A stretch of 64,000 nucleotides of DNA from Nonomuraea montanisoli (GCF_013363975.1 NZ_JABWGN010000016.1:1-64000); one strand, 5' to 3'; shown: positions 23,669 to 31,968, counted from the stretch's first letter. A program made the numbers and translations. Notes: generated by a model not told the origin, from the sequence alone.

Positions 23669-23971
23669 TCACTTGACCGAGTCCGGCTGGACCGTCGCCC
23701 ACAGGCCGTAGGAGTGGAGAATCTGCACATCGCGTTCCATCTCTTCACGCGTGCCGCTGGACACGACGGCCTTGCCCTTGTGGTGGACGTCCAGCATGAG
23801 CTTCTCGGCCTTCTCGCGGGTGTAGCCGAAGACGGTCTGGAACACGTACGTCACGTACGACATGAGGTTGACCGGGTCGTTCCAGACGATCGTCACCCAT
23901 GGCAGATCGGGCCGGACGTCCGATGACGGACGCTCGACGGCGATTGGAGCGGTGCTACCCACATTCACCAT
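23669..23971 (-). CDS. clpS: ATP-dependent Clp protease adaptor ClpS
   Basis: A 100-residue adaptor that delivers N-degron substrates to ClpA/ClpC. The core motif WVTIVWNDPVNLMSYVTYVFQTVFGYTREKA contains the N-end-rule binding pocket (Asn-Asp-x-x-N/V-x-M), and LMLDVHHKGKAVVSSGTREEMERDVQILHSYGLWATV is the ClpS fold ending. The flexible N-terminal tail needed to bind Clp ATPase is present. It heads the clpS-DUF2017-mec-cysO-cysM series and is divergent from pncB, with a 43-base gap that must hold both promoters. Confidence 0.96.
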   Translation of the reverse strand: MVNVGSTAPIAVERPSSDVRPDLPWVTIVWNDPVNLMSYVTYVFQTVFGYTREKAEKLMLDVHHKGKAVVSSGTREEMERDVQILHSYGLWATVQPDSVK

Positions 23972-24014
23972 CCTGCCCTACCTCCGCCGTAGTCTTCGAG
24001 TCGTGACATTGCCC

Positions 24015-25292
24015 ATGAGCACCGCGTTGCTGACTGATCACTATGAGCTGACGATGCTGCAGGCGGCTCTGCGAAGCGGCGCCGCCCACCGGCGCGCCGT
24101 TTTCGAGGTGTTCGCCCGGCATCTGCCCGGCGGGAGGCGCTACGGCGTCGTCGCCGGGACGGGCCGCGTCCTCGACGAGCTGGAGCACTTCCGTTTCGGT
24201 GAGGAACAGCTCACCTTCCTGCGGGAGAATCGCGTGGTCGACGCGTCCACCCTGGAGTTCCTGGCGGAGTACCGCTTCTCGGGCGACATCTGCGGATACG
24301 CCGAGGGGGAGCTCTACTTCCCGGCCTCACCGATCATGGTCGTCGAGGGCACGTTCGCCGAGGCGGTGCTGCTCGAAACCATGATCTTGTCCGTTCTCAA
24401 CCACGACTCGGCGATCGCCTCGGCCGCCTCGCGCATGCACAACGCGGCGGGCGGGCGGCCCCTCATCGAGATGGGCTCGCGCCGCACCCACGAGCGGGCC
24501 GCGGTCGCCTCCGCCCGCGCCGCCTACATCGCCGGTTTCGCCTCCACCTCGAACCTCATGGCCGGGCACGTGTACGGCGTCCCGACGGCCGGCACGGCCG
24601 CGCACGCCTTCACGCTGCTGCACGACTCCGAACGCGAGGCGTTCGAGGCGCAGATCGCCTCGCTGGGGCCCGAGACCACGCTGCTCGTCGACACCTACGA
24701 CGTGGCCGAGGCCGTGCGCACCGCCGTCGAGCTGGCCGGCACCAAGCTGGGCGCCGTCCGCATCGACTCGGGCGACCTCGCCGCCGCGGCCCAGGAGGTC
24801 CGCGAGCAGCTCGACGCGCTGGGCGCGTTCGACACGCGCATCCTCGTCACCTCCGACCTCGACGAGTACGCCATCGCCGCGCTCGCCGCCGCCCCCGTGG
24901 ACGGCTACGGGGTGGGCACGTCGCTGGTGACGGGGTCCGGGGTGCCCACGGCCGCGATGGTCTACAAGCTGGTGGCCCGCGAGACCGCCACGGGCGAGCT
25001 GGAGCCGGTCGCCAAGCGCTCGGTCGGCAAGCCGTCGCGCGGCGGGCGCAAGCACGCGTACCGGCTGTTCGACGACCAGGGCCGCGCCGAGACCGAGCTG
25101 ATCACCACCTCGGCGGAGGCTCCGGAGGGCGGCGCGCCGCTGCTGCGCGAGCTGGTGCGCGGCGGCGAGCCCGTGGGCCGCGAGCCACTGGCCGACGCCC
25201 GCGCCCGTCACGCCGAGCGGATCGCGACCTTGCCCCAGGAGGCCCTTCACCTGGGCCGCGGATACGCGGCGATTCCTACGGAATTCGCCTGA
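24015..25292 (+). CDS. pncB: Nicotinate phosphoribosyltransferase
   Basis: A 425-residue cytosolic enzyme joining nicotinate and PRPP (with ATP hydrolysis) to make nicotinate mononucleotide in NAD salvage. The N-terminus MSTALLTDHYELTMLQAAL is the family hallmark; EMGSRRTHERAAVASARAAYIAGFASTSN contains the catalytic region, then TVDTYD-like LLVDTYDVAEAV, VRIDSGDLAA and GYGVGTSLVTG. ATG at 24015 matches homologues; GTG at 24003 would be nearly leaderless. pncA follows 14 bases downstream, so the operon turns nicotinamide into nicotinate mononucleotide. The clpS gene is divergent, as in mycobacteria. Confidence 0.95.
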   Translation: MSTALLTDHYELTMLQAALRSGAAHRRAVFEVFARHLPGGRRYGVVAGTGRVLDELEHFRFGEEQLTFLRENRVVDASTLEFLAEYRFSGDICGYAEGELYFPASPIMVVEGTFAEAVLLETMILSVLNHDSAIASAASRMHNAAGGRPLIEMGSRRTHERAAVASARAAYIAGFASTSNLMAGHVYGVPTAGTAAHAFTLLHDSEREAFEAQIASLGPETTLLVDTYDVAEAVRTAVELAGTKLGAVRIDSGDLAAAAQEVREQLDALGAFDTRILVTSDLDEYAIAALAAAPVDGYGVGTSLVTGSGVPTAAMVYKLVARETATGELEPVAKRSVGKPSRGGRKHAYRLFDDQGRAETELITTSAEAPEGGAPLLRELVRGGEPVGREPLADARARHAERIATLPQEALHLGRGYAAIPTEFA

Positions 25293-25306
25293 CGTATCGT
25301 GCTTTT

Positions 25307-25876
25307 ATGGGCACCGCTTTGATCATTGTTGACGTGCAGAACGACTTCTGCGAGGGCGGCAGCCTCGCCGTGGCGGGCGGCTCGGAGGTGGCGGCGGCGA
25401 TCACCCGGCACGTGGCCGACCACCCCTACGACCACGTGGTGGCCACCCGCGACTACCACGTGGACCCGGGCGCGCACTTCTCGCAGACCCCCGACTACAC
25501 CGAGAGCTGGCCGCACCACTGCGTCGTCGGCACCCCGGGCGCCGACTTCCACCCGGCCCTCGACGTGGCGGCGGTCGAGGAGGTGTTCAGCAAGGGCGCC
25601 CGCACGGCGGCCTACAGCGGCTTCGAGGGCGCCTCGGGCGACGGGGTGAGCCTGGTGGCGTGGCTGACCGGGCACGGGGTCCGCGAGGTCGACGTGGCCG
25701 GTCTCACCGCCGACTACTGCGTGCGGTTCACGGCGCTGGACGCGGTCAAGCACGGGCTGGCCGTACGGGTGCTGCTGGACCTGACGGCGGGGGTGTCGCG
25801 CGGCACGACGGACGTGGCCCTGGCGGAGATGGAGGCCGCGGGCGTCGTCCTCGTCGGCGCCCCGATCGTCCGCTGA
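25307..25876 (+). CDS. pncA: Nicotinamidase/pyrazinamidase (isochorismatase fold)
   Basis: A 189-residue cytosolic amidase that converts nicotinamide to nicotinate (and would activate pyrazinamide). The catalytic triad is Asp9 (VDVQNDF), Lys96 (FSKGA) and Cys138 (ADYCVRFTALDA). Metal-binding residues Asp49, His51 and His71 are in place in RDYHVDP and WPHHCV, a close match to mycobacterial PncA numbering. It lies 14 bases after pncB on the same strand and feeds its product to it. Two copies of a 17-bp direct repeat follow the stop. Confidence 0.96.
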   Translation: MGTALIIVDVQNDFCEGGSLAVAGGSEVAAAITRHVADHPYDHVVATRDYHVDPGAHFSQTPDYTESWPHHCVVGTPGADFHPALDVAAVEEVFSKGARTAAYSGFEGASGDGVSLVAWLTGHGVREVDVAGLTADYCVRFTALDAVKHGLAVRVLLDLTAGVSRGTTDVALAEMEAAGVVLVGAPIVR

Positions 25877-25886
25877 CCCGGCACCG

Positions 25887-25923
25887 GATCCTGAGACGTA
25901 CACCACGATCCTGAGACGTACAC
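25887..25923. repeat. 17-bp direct repeat after pncA
   Basis: GATCCTGAGACGTACAC occurs at 25887-25903 and 25907-25923, separated by three bases. It is non-coding, lies just past the pncA stop, and its role is unknown. Confidence 0.9.
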
Positions 25924-26026
25924 GATCCGCCATGGATCATTCAGGGGATCGTCAAGACGGAGCGTCGGTGCCGAGGGCGAAGTAACACGGAGAGTCACGT
26001 GTCCCGTCCCGGTGTGAGGTCGCTTC

Positions 26027-26740
26027 ATGCTCGTCATCTCTCTCGGACTGGCCTGGCTGGTCCTGGGCCCGTTCAGCCTGTGGGTGCTCGTCTCCGGCCG
26101 CGCGTGGGCGCGGGCCGGCGCGGTCATGACGCTGACCATGCTGGAGGTGGCGACCATCGCCACGCGCTCCGCCCGCGTCCCCGATCCGCACGGCCTGCCC
26201 GTGGCGGCGTCACGGGAGACGCGGGCGGAGTGCGCGGCACGTGAGCCCGTTCCCCAGACGGGACGGGTGGAGGGACGGCGCGGCGGGCTGGTCCTGTCGT
26301 GGCCGGCGGCGGCCGGGGAGTGCGCGACGGCCGACGTGGTGCTGCGGGCCGACGGGCACAGGCTCACGGTCTGGCTGCACGAGGGCCCCGCGAACGACAC
26401 CGCCGCAGCCCCGGGCGCTCCCGGCGGCGCTGAGCACGACTCCGATGGCGTTCCCAGCGGCGACGACGCCGAGCACGACGCGGATGGCACTGAGCACGAC
26501 TCGGACGAGAGCGTGCCGGGCGGGGGCGCGACGACGGTGCCCGTGCGGGTCGAGGAGGGGCGGGCGTCCCTGCGGGTGCCGCTCGCGGACGCGGCGGGCG
26601 GCCACGGCCGATCCCTCGCGGGCGCACGTCACGGGCACGCCGGCCGTTACGTGCTGATCGACGGCAGGTCCGGCCACCGCATCCCCAGGCGGGCCACCCC
26701 GCCGAGCGCCCCGGGCACCGACCGCCGCCCCGCCACCTGA
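26027..26740 (+). CDS. Hypothetical membrane protein with acidic repeat
   Basis: A 237-residue protein. Two membrane helices occupy residues 1-23 and about 30-50. A soluble region with CATADVVLRADGHRLTVWLHEGP (strand-rich) is followed by a His/Asp-rich stretch with repeated EHDSDG/EHDADG units (about residues 135-162) and a basic C-terminus. I do not recognise the family. The His-Asp repeats could bind metal, but that is speculation. The gene stands alone between pncA and the LacI locus; coding is supported by strong third-position GC. Confidence 0.65.
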   Translation: MLVISLGLAWLVLGPFSLWVLVSGRAWARAGAVMTLTMLEVATIATRSARVPDPHGLPVAASRETRAECAAREPVPQTGRVEGRRGGLVLSWPAAAGECATADVVLRADGHRLTVWLHEGPANDTAAAPGAPGGAEHDSDGVPSGDDAEHDADGTEHDSDESVPGGGATTVPVRVEEGRASLRVPLADAAGGHGRSLAGARHGHAGRYVLIDGRSGHRIPRRATPPSAPGTDRRPAT

Positions 26741-26766
26741 CCGAGCTCCCGCCGCGACCGGTGCGG

Positions 26767-26943
26767 CTAGCAGGCGGTGACCGGGTCGAGGCGGTCGGCG
26801 GTCGAGCGGAGCGCGACGGCCAGCCGCCGCCTGACCCGGGCCCCGTCCCGCGATGCCTTGACCGGCGCCTCGGGGAGAGCCTCGCGGAGCGAGTCCCGGT
26901 AGCCCATCGCGGTCTGGTGCGCGAGGACCTGCATGGCATCCAT
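26767..26943 (-). CDS. Small protein (58 residues), divergent from the LacI regulator
   Basis: Begins MDAMQVLAHQTAMGYRDSL and ends STADRLDPVTAC. A clean ribosome site (GGAGG) sits four bases before the ATG. It is short, basic and predicted to be helical, with an RVRRRLAVALRSTADRL helix. Its start lies eight bases from an AT-rich palindrome that separates it from the lacI-type gene, so it is probably controlled by that repressor. I do not recognise a family. Codon use is GC-rich at third positions like its neighbours, which supports coding. Confidence 0.65.
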   Translation of the reverse strand: MDAMQVLAHQTAMGYRDSLREALPEAPVKASRDGARVRRRLAVALRSTADRLDPVTAC

Positions 26944-26951
26944 CCTGCCTC

Positions 26952-26981
26952 CTTAATCAATTAAGACCTTAATTGATTAAG
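26952..26981. promoter_or_regulatory. AT-rich palindromic operator between the 58-residue gene and the LacI gene
   Basis: CTTAATCAATTAA and TTAATTGATTAAG form a perfect 13-bp inverted repeat around GACC. Each arm is itself nearly palindromic (TTAATcAATTAA). Such an AT block is exceptional in this genome. Its placement 35 bases before the LacI start, in the divergent promoter gap, marks it as the likely LacI operator and as containing promoter elements. Confidence 0.85.
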
Positions 26982-27016
26982 AACGACGTCGCAAGGAGCT
27001 CCGCTACGGTTGGGGG

Positions 27017-28075
27017 ATGGCCAAGGTCACGCTGCAGACGATCGCCGACAGGCTGGGCGTGTCGCGGGCCACCGTCTCCTACGCGTTCTCCCGGCCCGAC
27101 CAGGTCAGCGCGGAGCTGCGGCGGCGCGTCATGGAGGTGGCCGACGAGCTGGGCTACGCGGGGCCCAACCCCACCGCGCGATCCCTGCGGCTCGGCCGGG
27201 CCGGGGCACTCGGGCTGCTCTTCAGCGAGACCCTGGCCTACGCGTTCGCCGACCCCTACGCCGTCGGCTTCTTCCAGGGACTGGCCACCGCCGCCGAGGA
27301 CGCGGGCGTCGGGCTGCTCATCCTCCCCCTCCCGCACGGCGACAAGCGGACCGAGCCGGTGCGCAACGCCGTGGTGGACGCGTTCTGCGTGGTCTCGCTG
27401 CCCGACGGCCACCCCGCGCTGGACGAGGTGCTGGGCCGGAAGCTGCCCGTGGTGGTGGTGGACGAGCCGTACGTGCCCGGCCACCCCTTCCTCGGCATCG
27501 ACGAGCCGGCCGCCGGGGCGCTGGCCGCCCGGCACGTCCTGGAGCTGGGACACCGGCGCCTCGGCGTGGCCATGGTCGGGCTGCACGACGACGGCCACAT
27601 CGGCTGGGCCGACGTGGCCAGGCAGCGGGCGGCGACCTTCGAGGCCATGCGCGGACGGCGCGACGGCTACCAGGCGGCGGCCGAGGAGGCGGGCGTCGAC
27701 TGGGCCGGGGTGCCGTTCTACGAGCTGAGCCGCAACTCCCGCGAGGCCGGCCGGCAGGCGGGCCACGCCCTGCTGGCCAGGAGCCCCAGGCCGACGGCCA
27801 TCCTCACCAACACCGACGTGCTCGCCCTGGGCGTCCTCGACGCCGCCGCCGACCTCGGGCTGGACGTCCCGGGCGAGCTTTCGGTGGTGGGCTTCTCCGA
27901 CAGCGCCGCCCAGGACGCCGGGCTCACGACGATCAGGCAGGCCAAGCAGGAGATCGGCGCGGAGGCGGGCCGCCTGCTGCTCGCGGGCGCGCCCGCGCGG
28001 CCCGAACGCCTGCTGTTCCCGCACTCACTGATCGTGCGCGCCTCGACCGCTCCCCCACCCCTGGAGCGACACTGA
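27017..28075 (+). CDS. LacI-family transcriptional regulator
   Basis: A 352-residue repressor. The N-terminal helix-turn-helix VTLQTIADRLGVSRATVSYAFSRPDQV and hinge GYAGPNPTARSLRLGRAGALGLLF are canonical. The ligand domain has the periplasmic-binding fold, with LGIDEPAAGALAARHVLELGHRRLGVAMV and TAILTNTDVLALGVLDAAADLGLDVPGELSVVGFSDS. LacI proteins usually sense a sugar; no sugar genes are adjacent, so the regulon may be elsewhere or limited to the divergent 58-residue gene. The palindrome just upstream suggests autoregulation. After the stop there is a short degenerate duplication of the gene's last bases. Confidence 0.93.
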   Translation: MAKVTLQTIADRLGVSRATVSYAFSRPDQVSAELRRRVMEVADELGYAGPNPTARSLRLGRAGALGLLFSETLAYAFADPYAVGFFQGLATAAEDAGVGLLILPLPHGDKRTEPVRNAVVDAFCVVSLPDGHPALDEVLGRKLPVVVVDEPYVPGHPFLGIDEPAAGALAARHVLELGHRRLGVAMVGLHDDGHIGWADVARQRAATFEAMRGRRDGYQAAAEEAGVDWAGVPFYELSRNSREAGRQAGHALLARSPRPTAILTNTDVLALGVLDAAADLGLDVPGELSVVGFSDSAAQDAGLTTIRQAKQEIGAEAGRLLLAGAPARPERLLFPHSLIVRASTAPPPLERH

Positions 28076-28133
28076 CGACTCACCCGCCTATGGAGCGACC
28101 CTGACGGCTAACCCGTCCCGGACGCCGGCCGTC

Positions 28134-28227
28134 GGACGGGCTCGCCCGTGCAGAAGCGGACAGGCTCGCCCACGCAGGGGCGGCCGGACTCACCCGCGCA
28201 GGGATGGCCGAGCTCGCCTACGCGAGC
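28134..28227. repeat. Degenerate 24-bp tandem repeat, four units
   Basis: Units close to GGACAGGCTCGCCCACGCAG plus four bases recur at 28134, 28158, 28182 and 28206. They lie in the convergent gap between the LacI and helicase genes, before a strong hairpin, and are not part of a believable gene. Confidence 0.8.
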
Positions 28228-28230
28228 GGC

Positions 28231-28263
28231 CCGGCCGGGCCCGCTCCGAGCGGACCCGGCCGG
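28231..28263. terminator. Bidirectional terminator between the LacI and helicase genes
   Basis: CCGGCCGGGCCCGCTC pairs with GAGCGGACCCGGCCGG over 16 positions with one mismatch and a one-base centre, giving a long stable hairpin between convergent genes. Confidence 0.8.
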
Positions 28264-28273
28264 TGTGAGGCGG

Positions 28274-30022
28274 TCAGCGGCGCTGGGTGGCCCAGTTGCG
28301 GATCTTGTCGATGCGTTCCTGGATCTGCTCGGCCGTCGCCTGGGCGATCGGCGGCCCGCCGCAGGCACGCCGCAGCTCCGAGTGGATGACGCCGTGAGGC
28401 TGGCCCGTGCGGTGGTTCCAGGCGCCCACGAGGCCGTTGAGCTCGCGCCGGAGCTCGGCGATCCGCTCGTGCGGTGACAGCGCCGGCGCCTCCTCCTTGG
28501 GCTGGCGCCGCTTGGCCGCCTGCTGCTCGGACTGCCGCTTGCGCAGCAGCGTGGCCACCTGGTCGGGCTCCAGCAGCCCCGGCAGGCCGAGGAAGTCCTC
28601 CTCCTCGGCCGAACCCACCGCGGCGCCCGTGCCGAACTCGCCGCCGTCGAACAGCACCCTGTCGAACGTCGCCGACGTCTCCATCGTCTCGAACGGCAGC
28701 TCGTCGCCGAGGACGTCGGGATTGTCCTGCTTGCGGTTGGCCTGCTCCAGCAGGCTGTCGTCCAGGCCGTCCTCGGGCGGGCGGCGGTTGAGGACGTGGT
28801 CGCGCTCCACCTCCATCTCGTTGGCCAGCCCCATGAGGGTCGGCACCGAGGGGAGGAAGACCGAGGCGGTCTCGCCGCGCTTGCGGGCGCGCACGAAGCG
28901 CCCGACGGCCTGGGCGAAGAACAGCGGGGTCGAGGTCGAGGTGGCGTAGACGCCGACGCACAGGCGCGGGATGTCGACGCCCTCCGACACCATGCGGACC
29001 GCCACCAGCCAGCGGTCCTGCGAGGCGGCGAACGCCTTGATCTTCTTGGACGCGCCCGGGTCGTCGGAGAGCACGACCGTGGCGCCCTCGCCGGTGATGT
29101 TGCGCAGGTGGCGGGCGTAGGCGCGGGCCGTCTCGTGGTCGGTCGCGATGACCAGGCCGCCGGCGTCGGGCACGCCGCGGCGCACCTCGGTCAGCCGCCG
29201 GTCGGCGGCCTGCATGACCTGCCGGATCCAGTCGCCCTTGGGGTCGAGCGCGGCGCGCCACGCCTGGGAGAGCTGGTCCTTGGTGAGCGGGGTGCCGAGC
29301 GTGGCGGCGATCTCGTCGCCTGCCCGGGTGCGCCACTTCATCTCGCCGGAGTACGCGAGGAAGATCACGGGACGGACGACGCCGTCGTCGAGGGCGGGGC
29401 CGTAGCCGTAGGAGTAGTCGGCGACGCTGCGCTTGAGGCCCTCGGCGTCCTCCTCGTAGGCGACGAAGGGAATGGGGTTGTCGTCGGAGCGGAACGGCGT
29501 GCCGGTGAGCTGGAGCCGCCGGGTGGCCGGCTCGAACGCCTCGCGGATGCCGTCGCCCCACGACTTGGCGTCGCCGGCGTGGTGGACCTCGTCGAAGATG
29601 ACCAGCGTCTTGCGCGCCTCGGTGCGCGCCCGGTGGAGGGCCGGGTGCATGGCGACCTGGGCGTAGGTGATCGCGACGCCGGTGTAGTCGCGGGAGGTGG
29701 TGCCCTGGCTGTTCTTGAACTCGGGGTCGATGCCGATGCCGACCTTGGCCGCGGCGTCGGCCCACTGCCGCTTGAGGTGCTCGGTGGGGGTGACGATGGT
29801 GATCGCCCGGACCACTCCCCGCTCCAGCAGCTCGCTGGCGATCCGCAGGGCGTAGGTCGTCTTGCCCGCGCCCGGGGTCGCCACGGTGAGGAAGTCGCGT
29901 GGCTCACGCCTGTTGTAGAGGTCGAACGCCTGCTCCTGCCACGCGCGGAGCTTGGGGGCGGTGCCCCAGGCGGCCCGGTCGGGATAGGAGGGGGAAAGGT
30001 GGGACGCGGCGAAGGTGCTCAC
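28274..30022 (-). CDS. DEAD/DEAH-box (superfamily 2) helicase
   Basis: A 582-residue protein starting at GTG with GAGGTG as ribosome site. Helicase motifs in order: the Q-like LRAWQEQAFDLY, Walker A VATPGAGKTTYALRIASEL, Walker B/DEAH-like VIFDEVHHAGD, motif III LTGTPFR, motif IV-V VIATDHETARAYA and VRMVSEGVDIPRLCVGVYAT, motif VI QAVGRFVRARK. The C-terminal ~150 residues are charged and helical. This restriction-type SF2 helicase (ResIII-like) is a conserved single gene in actinobacteria; it probably acts on nucleic acid, but the substrate is unknown. No methylase or nuclease partner is nearby, so a restriction system is unlikely. Confidence 0.9.
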   Translation of the reverse strand: MSTFAASHLSPSYPDRAAWGTAPKLRAWQEQAFDLYNRREPRDFLTVATPGAGKTTYALRIASELLERGVVRAITIVTPTEHLKRQWADAAAKVGIGIDPEFKNSQGTTSRDYTGVAITYAQVAMHPALHRARTEARKTLVIFDEVHHAGDAKSWGDGIREAFEPATRRLQLTGTPFRSDDNPIPFVAYEEDAEGLKRSVADYSYGYGPALDDGVVRPVIFLAYSGEMKWRTRAGDEIAATLGTPLTKDQLSQAWRAALDPKGDWIRQVMQAADRRLTEVRRGVPDAGGLVIATDHETARAYARHLRNITGEGATVVLSDDPGASKKIKAFAASQDRWLVAVRMVSEGVDIPRLCVGVYATSTSTPLFFAQAVGRFVRARKRGETASVFLPSVPTLMGLANEMEVERDHVLNRRPPEDGLDDSLLEQANRKQDNPDVLGDELPFETMETSATFDRVLFDGGEFGTGAAVGSAEEEDFLGLPGLLEPDQVATLLRKRQSEQQAAKRRQPKEEAPALSPHERIAELRRELNGLVGAWNHRTGQPHGVIHSELRRACGGPPIAQATAEQIQERIDKIRNWATQRR

Positions 30023-30156
30023 CGCATCACCTCTGGGGTTCGTGTGCTTCGCTCTCTCACAGTGACCCAAGGGTAATCGGGGACACCGACAAGACGTGCC
30101 GTGCACCGCGGATCCTGGCCAAGGTCGTCCTTGCGTGCTATTGGGCGTCAGATGGC

Positions 30157-31836
30157 TTATCGCACGCTCGCCAGCAGCGCGTCCAGCGCCTGTCTGCGTG
30201 CGGGATCCTCGGGCTGGAGCACCCCGAGGAGGAGGACGGGGGCGCCGTCGCGGGTGAGCAGGATCACTCTCAGGTACGCGGGCCGGTTGACGACGTCCTG
30301 GTACTCGGCGCGCAGGGCCCGGGTGTGCCCGCCGGCGAGACCCTTGTCCTCGACCACGCCGACCCGGTCGCCCTTGAGCAGCAGCCTGGAGTACAGCTCG
30401 GCGGCCTGGGCGGTGGCCTTCTTCGCGTCGCCCACGGGGGTCGTGACCGGCCTGGCCATGACGACCGCGCCGGCGCCGTCGCGGGCGACCGAGGTGAACC
30501 CGGTCACGGGTGCCACCGTCCCCGCGTGCCAGCCGTCGGGCAGCGGGATGACGACCTTGGACCGGGAGTCGGCCAGGCGGGCCGGGGAGCCGGGGTCGTC
30601 CGACTGCCTCAGGACCGCGGCGCCGAGGAGGGCGACGGCGGCGACGGTGGCCAGCAGCGCGAGCGCCGTGCCGGCCCGACGCCAGAGCTGGCTTCCCGCG
30701 CGCCCGGGAAGCCCGGGGGCGGTGGGGGCGCCGTACATACGGGCGGAGGGCGGGAGGGAGTCCCACGGGGGCCGGAAGTCCCGCCAGGCGCCTCCCCGAC
30801 CGCGGCCGGGGTCGTCGCGCCGGCCGCCCCACCCCGCCCGGCCGTCCCGGTCGTCCCGGCCGTCGACATCGTCGAGGTCGTCGAGGTCTTCGTCCTGGTC
30901 GACCCGTCCCGGCCGGTTGTCGCGACCGTCGAGGTCGTGGTCCTGGCGGCCCCACCCCGGCCGACCGACGCGACCGTCGAGGTCGTCGTCCTGGTCGCCC
31001 CACCCCGGCCGACCGACGCGACCGTCGAGGTCGTCGTCCTGGTCGCCCCACCCCGGCTGATCGTCCCGGGCGTCGAGGTCGTCGGGGTCCTGCGCGTCGT
31101 CCAGGTCGTCGGGGGTCTCGCGGCGGGGGCGGCCGGTGAGCCAGCGGGCCAGTCCGCTCCTGGCCGTGTCCTGGAGCGCGTCGGCCCCGGGGCGGGAGGT
31201 CCGGGGACTCCAGGGGCGGGGCGTGTCGTCGTCCTCGCCGGGCGTCCGCTTGCGGCGGAAGACCGGGGCCCAGGATCCGTGCTCCAGGTCGGGGTCGTCG
31301 TCCTCGGGACCCCAGAACTCCTCGTCCGGGTCCTCCTCCCGGCCGCCCCGCACGGGAACGGCCCGGAAAGCCGCGCCAGAGGCGGGCCGGGGCACCGGGT
31401 CAGGAGCCGGTCGGGGCGCGCCGGAAGCGGGCCGAGACGCCCCGCCAGAGGCGGGCCGGGACGCCGGGTCAGGCGCGGGCCTGGGCGCCCCGCCAGAGGC
31501 GAGCCGGGGCGCCGGGTCAGGCGCGGGCCTGGGCGCCCCGCCAGAGGCGGGCCGGGACGCCGGGTCAGGCGCGGGCCTGGGCGCCGGGTCGGGAGGCGGG
31601 TCCGGGACCGCCGCCATGGGGCGCCGAGGCGCCTCGGGGCCGCGGCCGCGTCCCGCTCCCCCGGCAGCCCCTCCGGTGGTGCCGCGCGCGCCCCTCACCG
31701 GCGGGTAGGGCGGCTCCCCGGCGCGTCCCCGGGCCGGCACGGCCCTCGGCTCCTCGGGGTCCGGCGAATCCCGGGGAGGGGTGCGGCGGTGCCTCGCCCC
31801 GGTGCTCGGGGGCCAGACCAGGTGGTCGTCCTCCAT
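30157..31836 (-). CDS. Single-pass membrane protein with long repetitive N-terminus
   Basis: A 559-residue protein; start MEDDHLVWPPS has GAGGAGGT as ribosome site. Residues about 70-170 consist of 16-residue Pro/Ala/Arg-rich repeats (RPASGGAPRPAPDPA-like). Residues about 265-350 contain acidic 16-residue repeats (DQDDDLDGRVGRPGWG-like). A transmembrane helix lies near residue 405 (ALALLATVAAVALLGAAVL). The external C-terminal ~150 residues (VVIPLPDGWHAGTVAPVTGFTSV and onward) look like a small folded domain seen in actinobacterial lipoprotein-like proteins. No function is known. The repeats are in frame and nearly identical at DNA level, so recent. Confidence 0.75.
   Translation of the reverse strand: MEDDHLVWPPSTGARHRRTPPRDSPDPEEPRAVPARGRAGEPPYPPVRGARGTTGGAAGGAGRGRGPEAPRRPMAAVPDPPPDPAPRPAPDPASRPASGGAPRPAPDPAPRLASGGAPRPAPDPASRPASGGASRPASGAPRPAPDPVPRPASGAAFRAVPVRGGREEDPDEEFWGPEDDDPDLEHGSWAPVFRRKRTPGEDDDTPRPWSPRTSRPGADALQDTARSGLARWLTGRPRRETPDDLDDAQDPDDLDARDDQPGWGDQDDDLDGRVGRPGWGDQDDDLDGRVGRPGWGRQDHDLDGRDNRPGRVDQDEDLDDLDDVDGRDDRDGRAGWGGRRDDPGRGRGGAWRDFRPPWDSLPPSARMYGAPTAPGLPGRAGSQLWRRAGTALALLATVAAVALLGAAVLRQSDDPGSPARLADSRSKVVIPLPDGWHAGTVAPVTGFTSVARDGAGAVVMARPVTTPVGDAKKATAQAAELYSRLLLKGDRVGVVEDKGLAGGHTRALRAEYQDVVNRPAYLRVILLTRDGAPVLLLGVLQPEDPARRQALDALLASVR
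30947..31066. repeat. 48-bp in-frame repeats (acidic units)
   Basis: A 48-bp unit beginning GCCCCACCCCGGCCGACCGA is repeated almost exactly within the membrane-protein gene, with degenerate copies on both sides. Each copy encodes a 16-residue Asp/Gly/Arg/Trp unit. Confidence 0.85.
31365..31600. repeat. 48-bp in-frame repeats (Pro/Ala/Arg units)
   Basis: Units containing GCGCCCCGCCAGAGGCGGGC and GACGCCGGGTCAGGCGCGGG recur about four times in the same gene. They encode the PAPDPASRPASGGAPR-type stretch. Confidence 0.85.
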
Positions 31837-31968
31837 GACACCTCCTCGCCGCTGTCCTATCACTCCTCGCGCCCGCGGTCCGGCGAACCGTGGCCGCTGT
31901 GACAGGTGGGGTGGAATGTGCCTTCCACCCAGGCGAACTCCCCTCCCCCGGGGAGGAAGGAGGAGGGG

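Noticed and set aside
28274..30022. Part of a restriction or defence system
   Set aside because: The helicase has no methylase, nuclease or defence partner nearby. It is flanked by a LacI gene and a membrane protein.
30023..31051. N-terminal extension of the helicase up to 31051
   Set aside because: Those codons overlap the repeat-rich membrane protein on the same strand, lack helicase features, and a good GTG with ribosome site exists at 30022.
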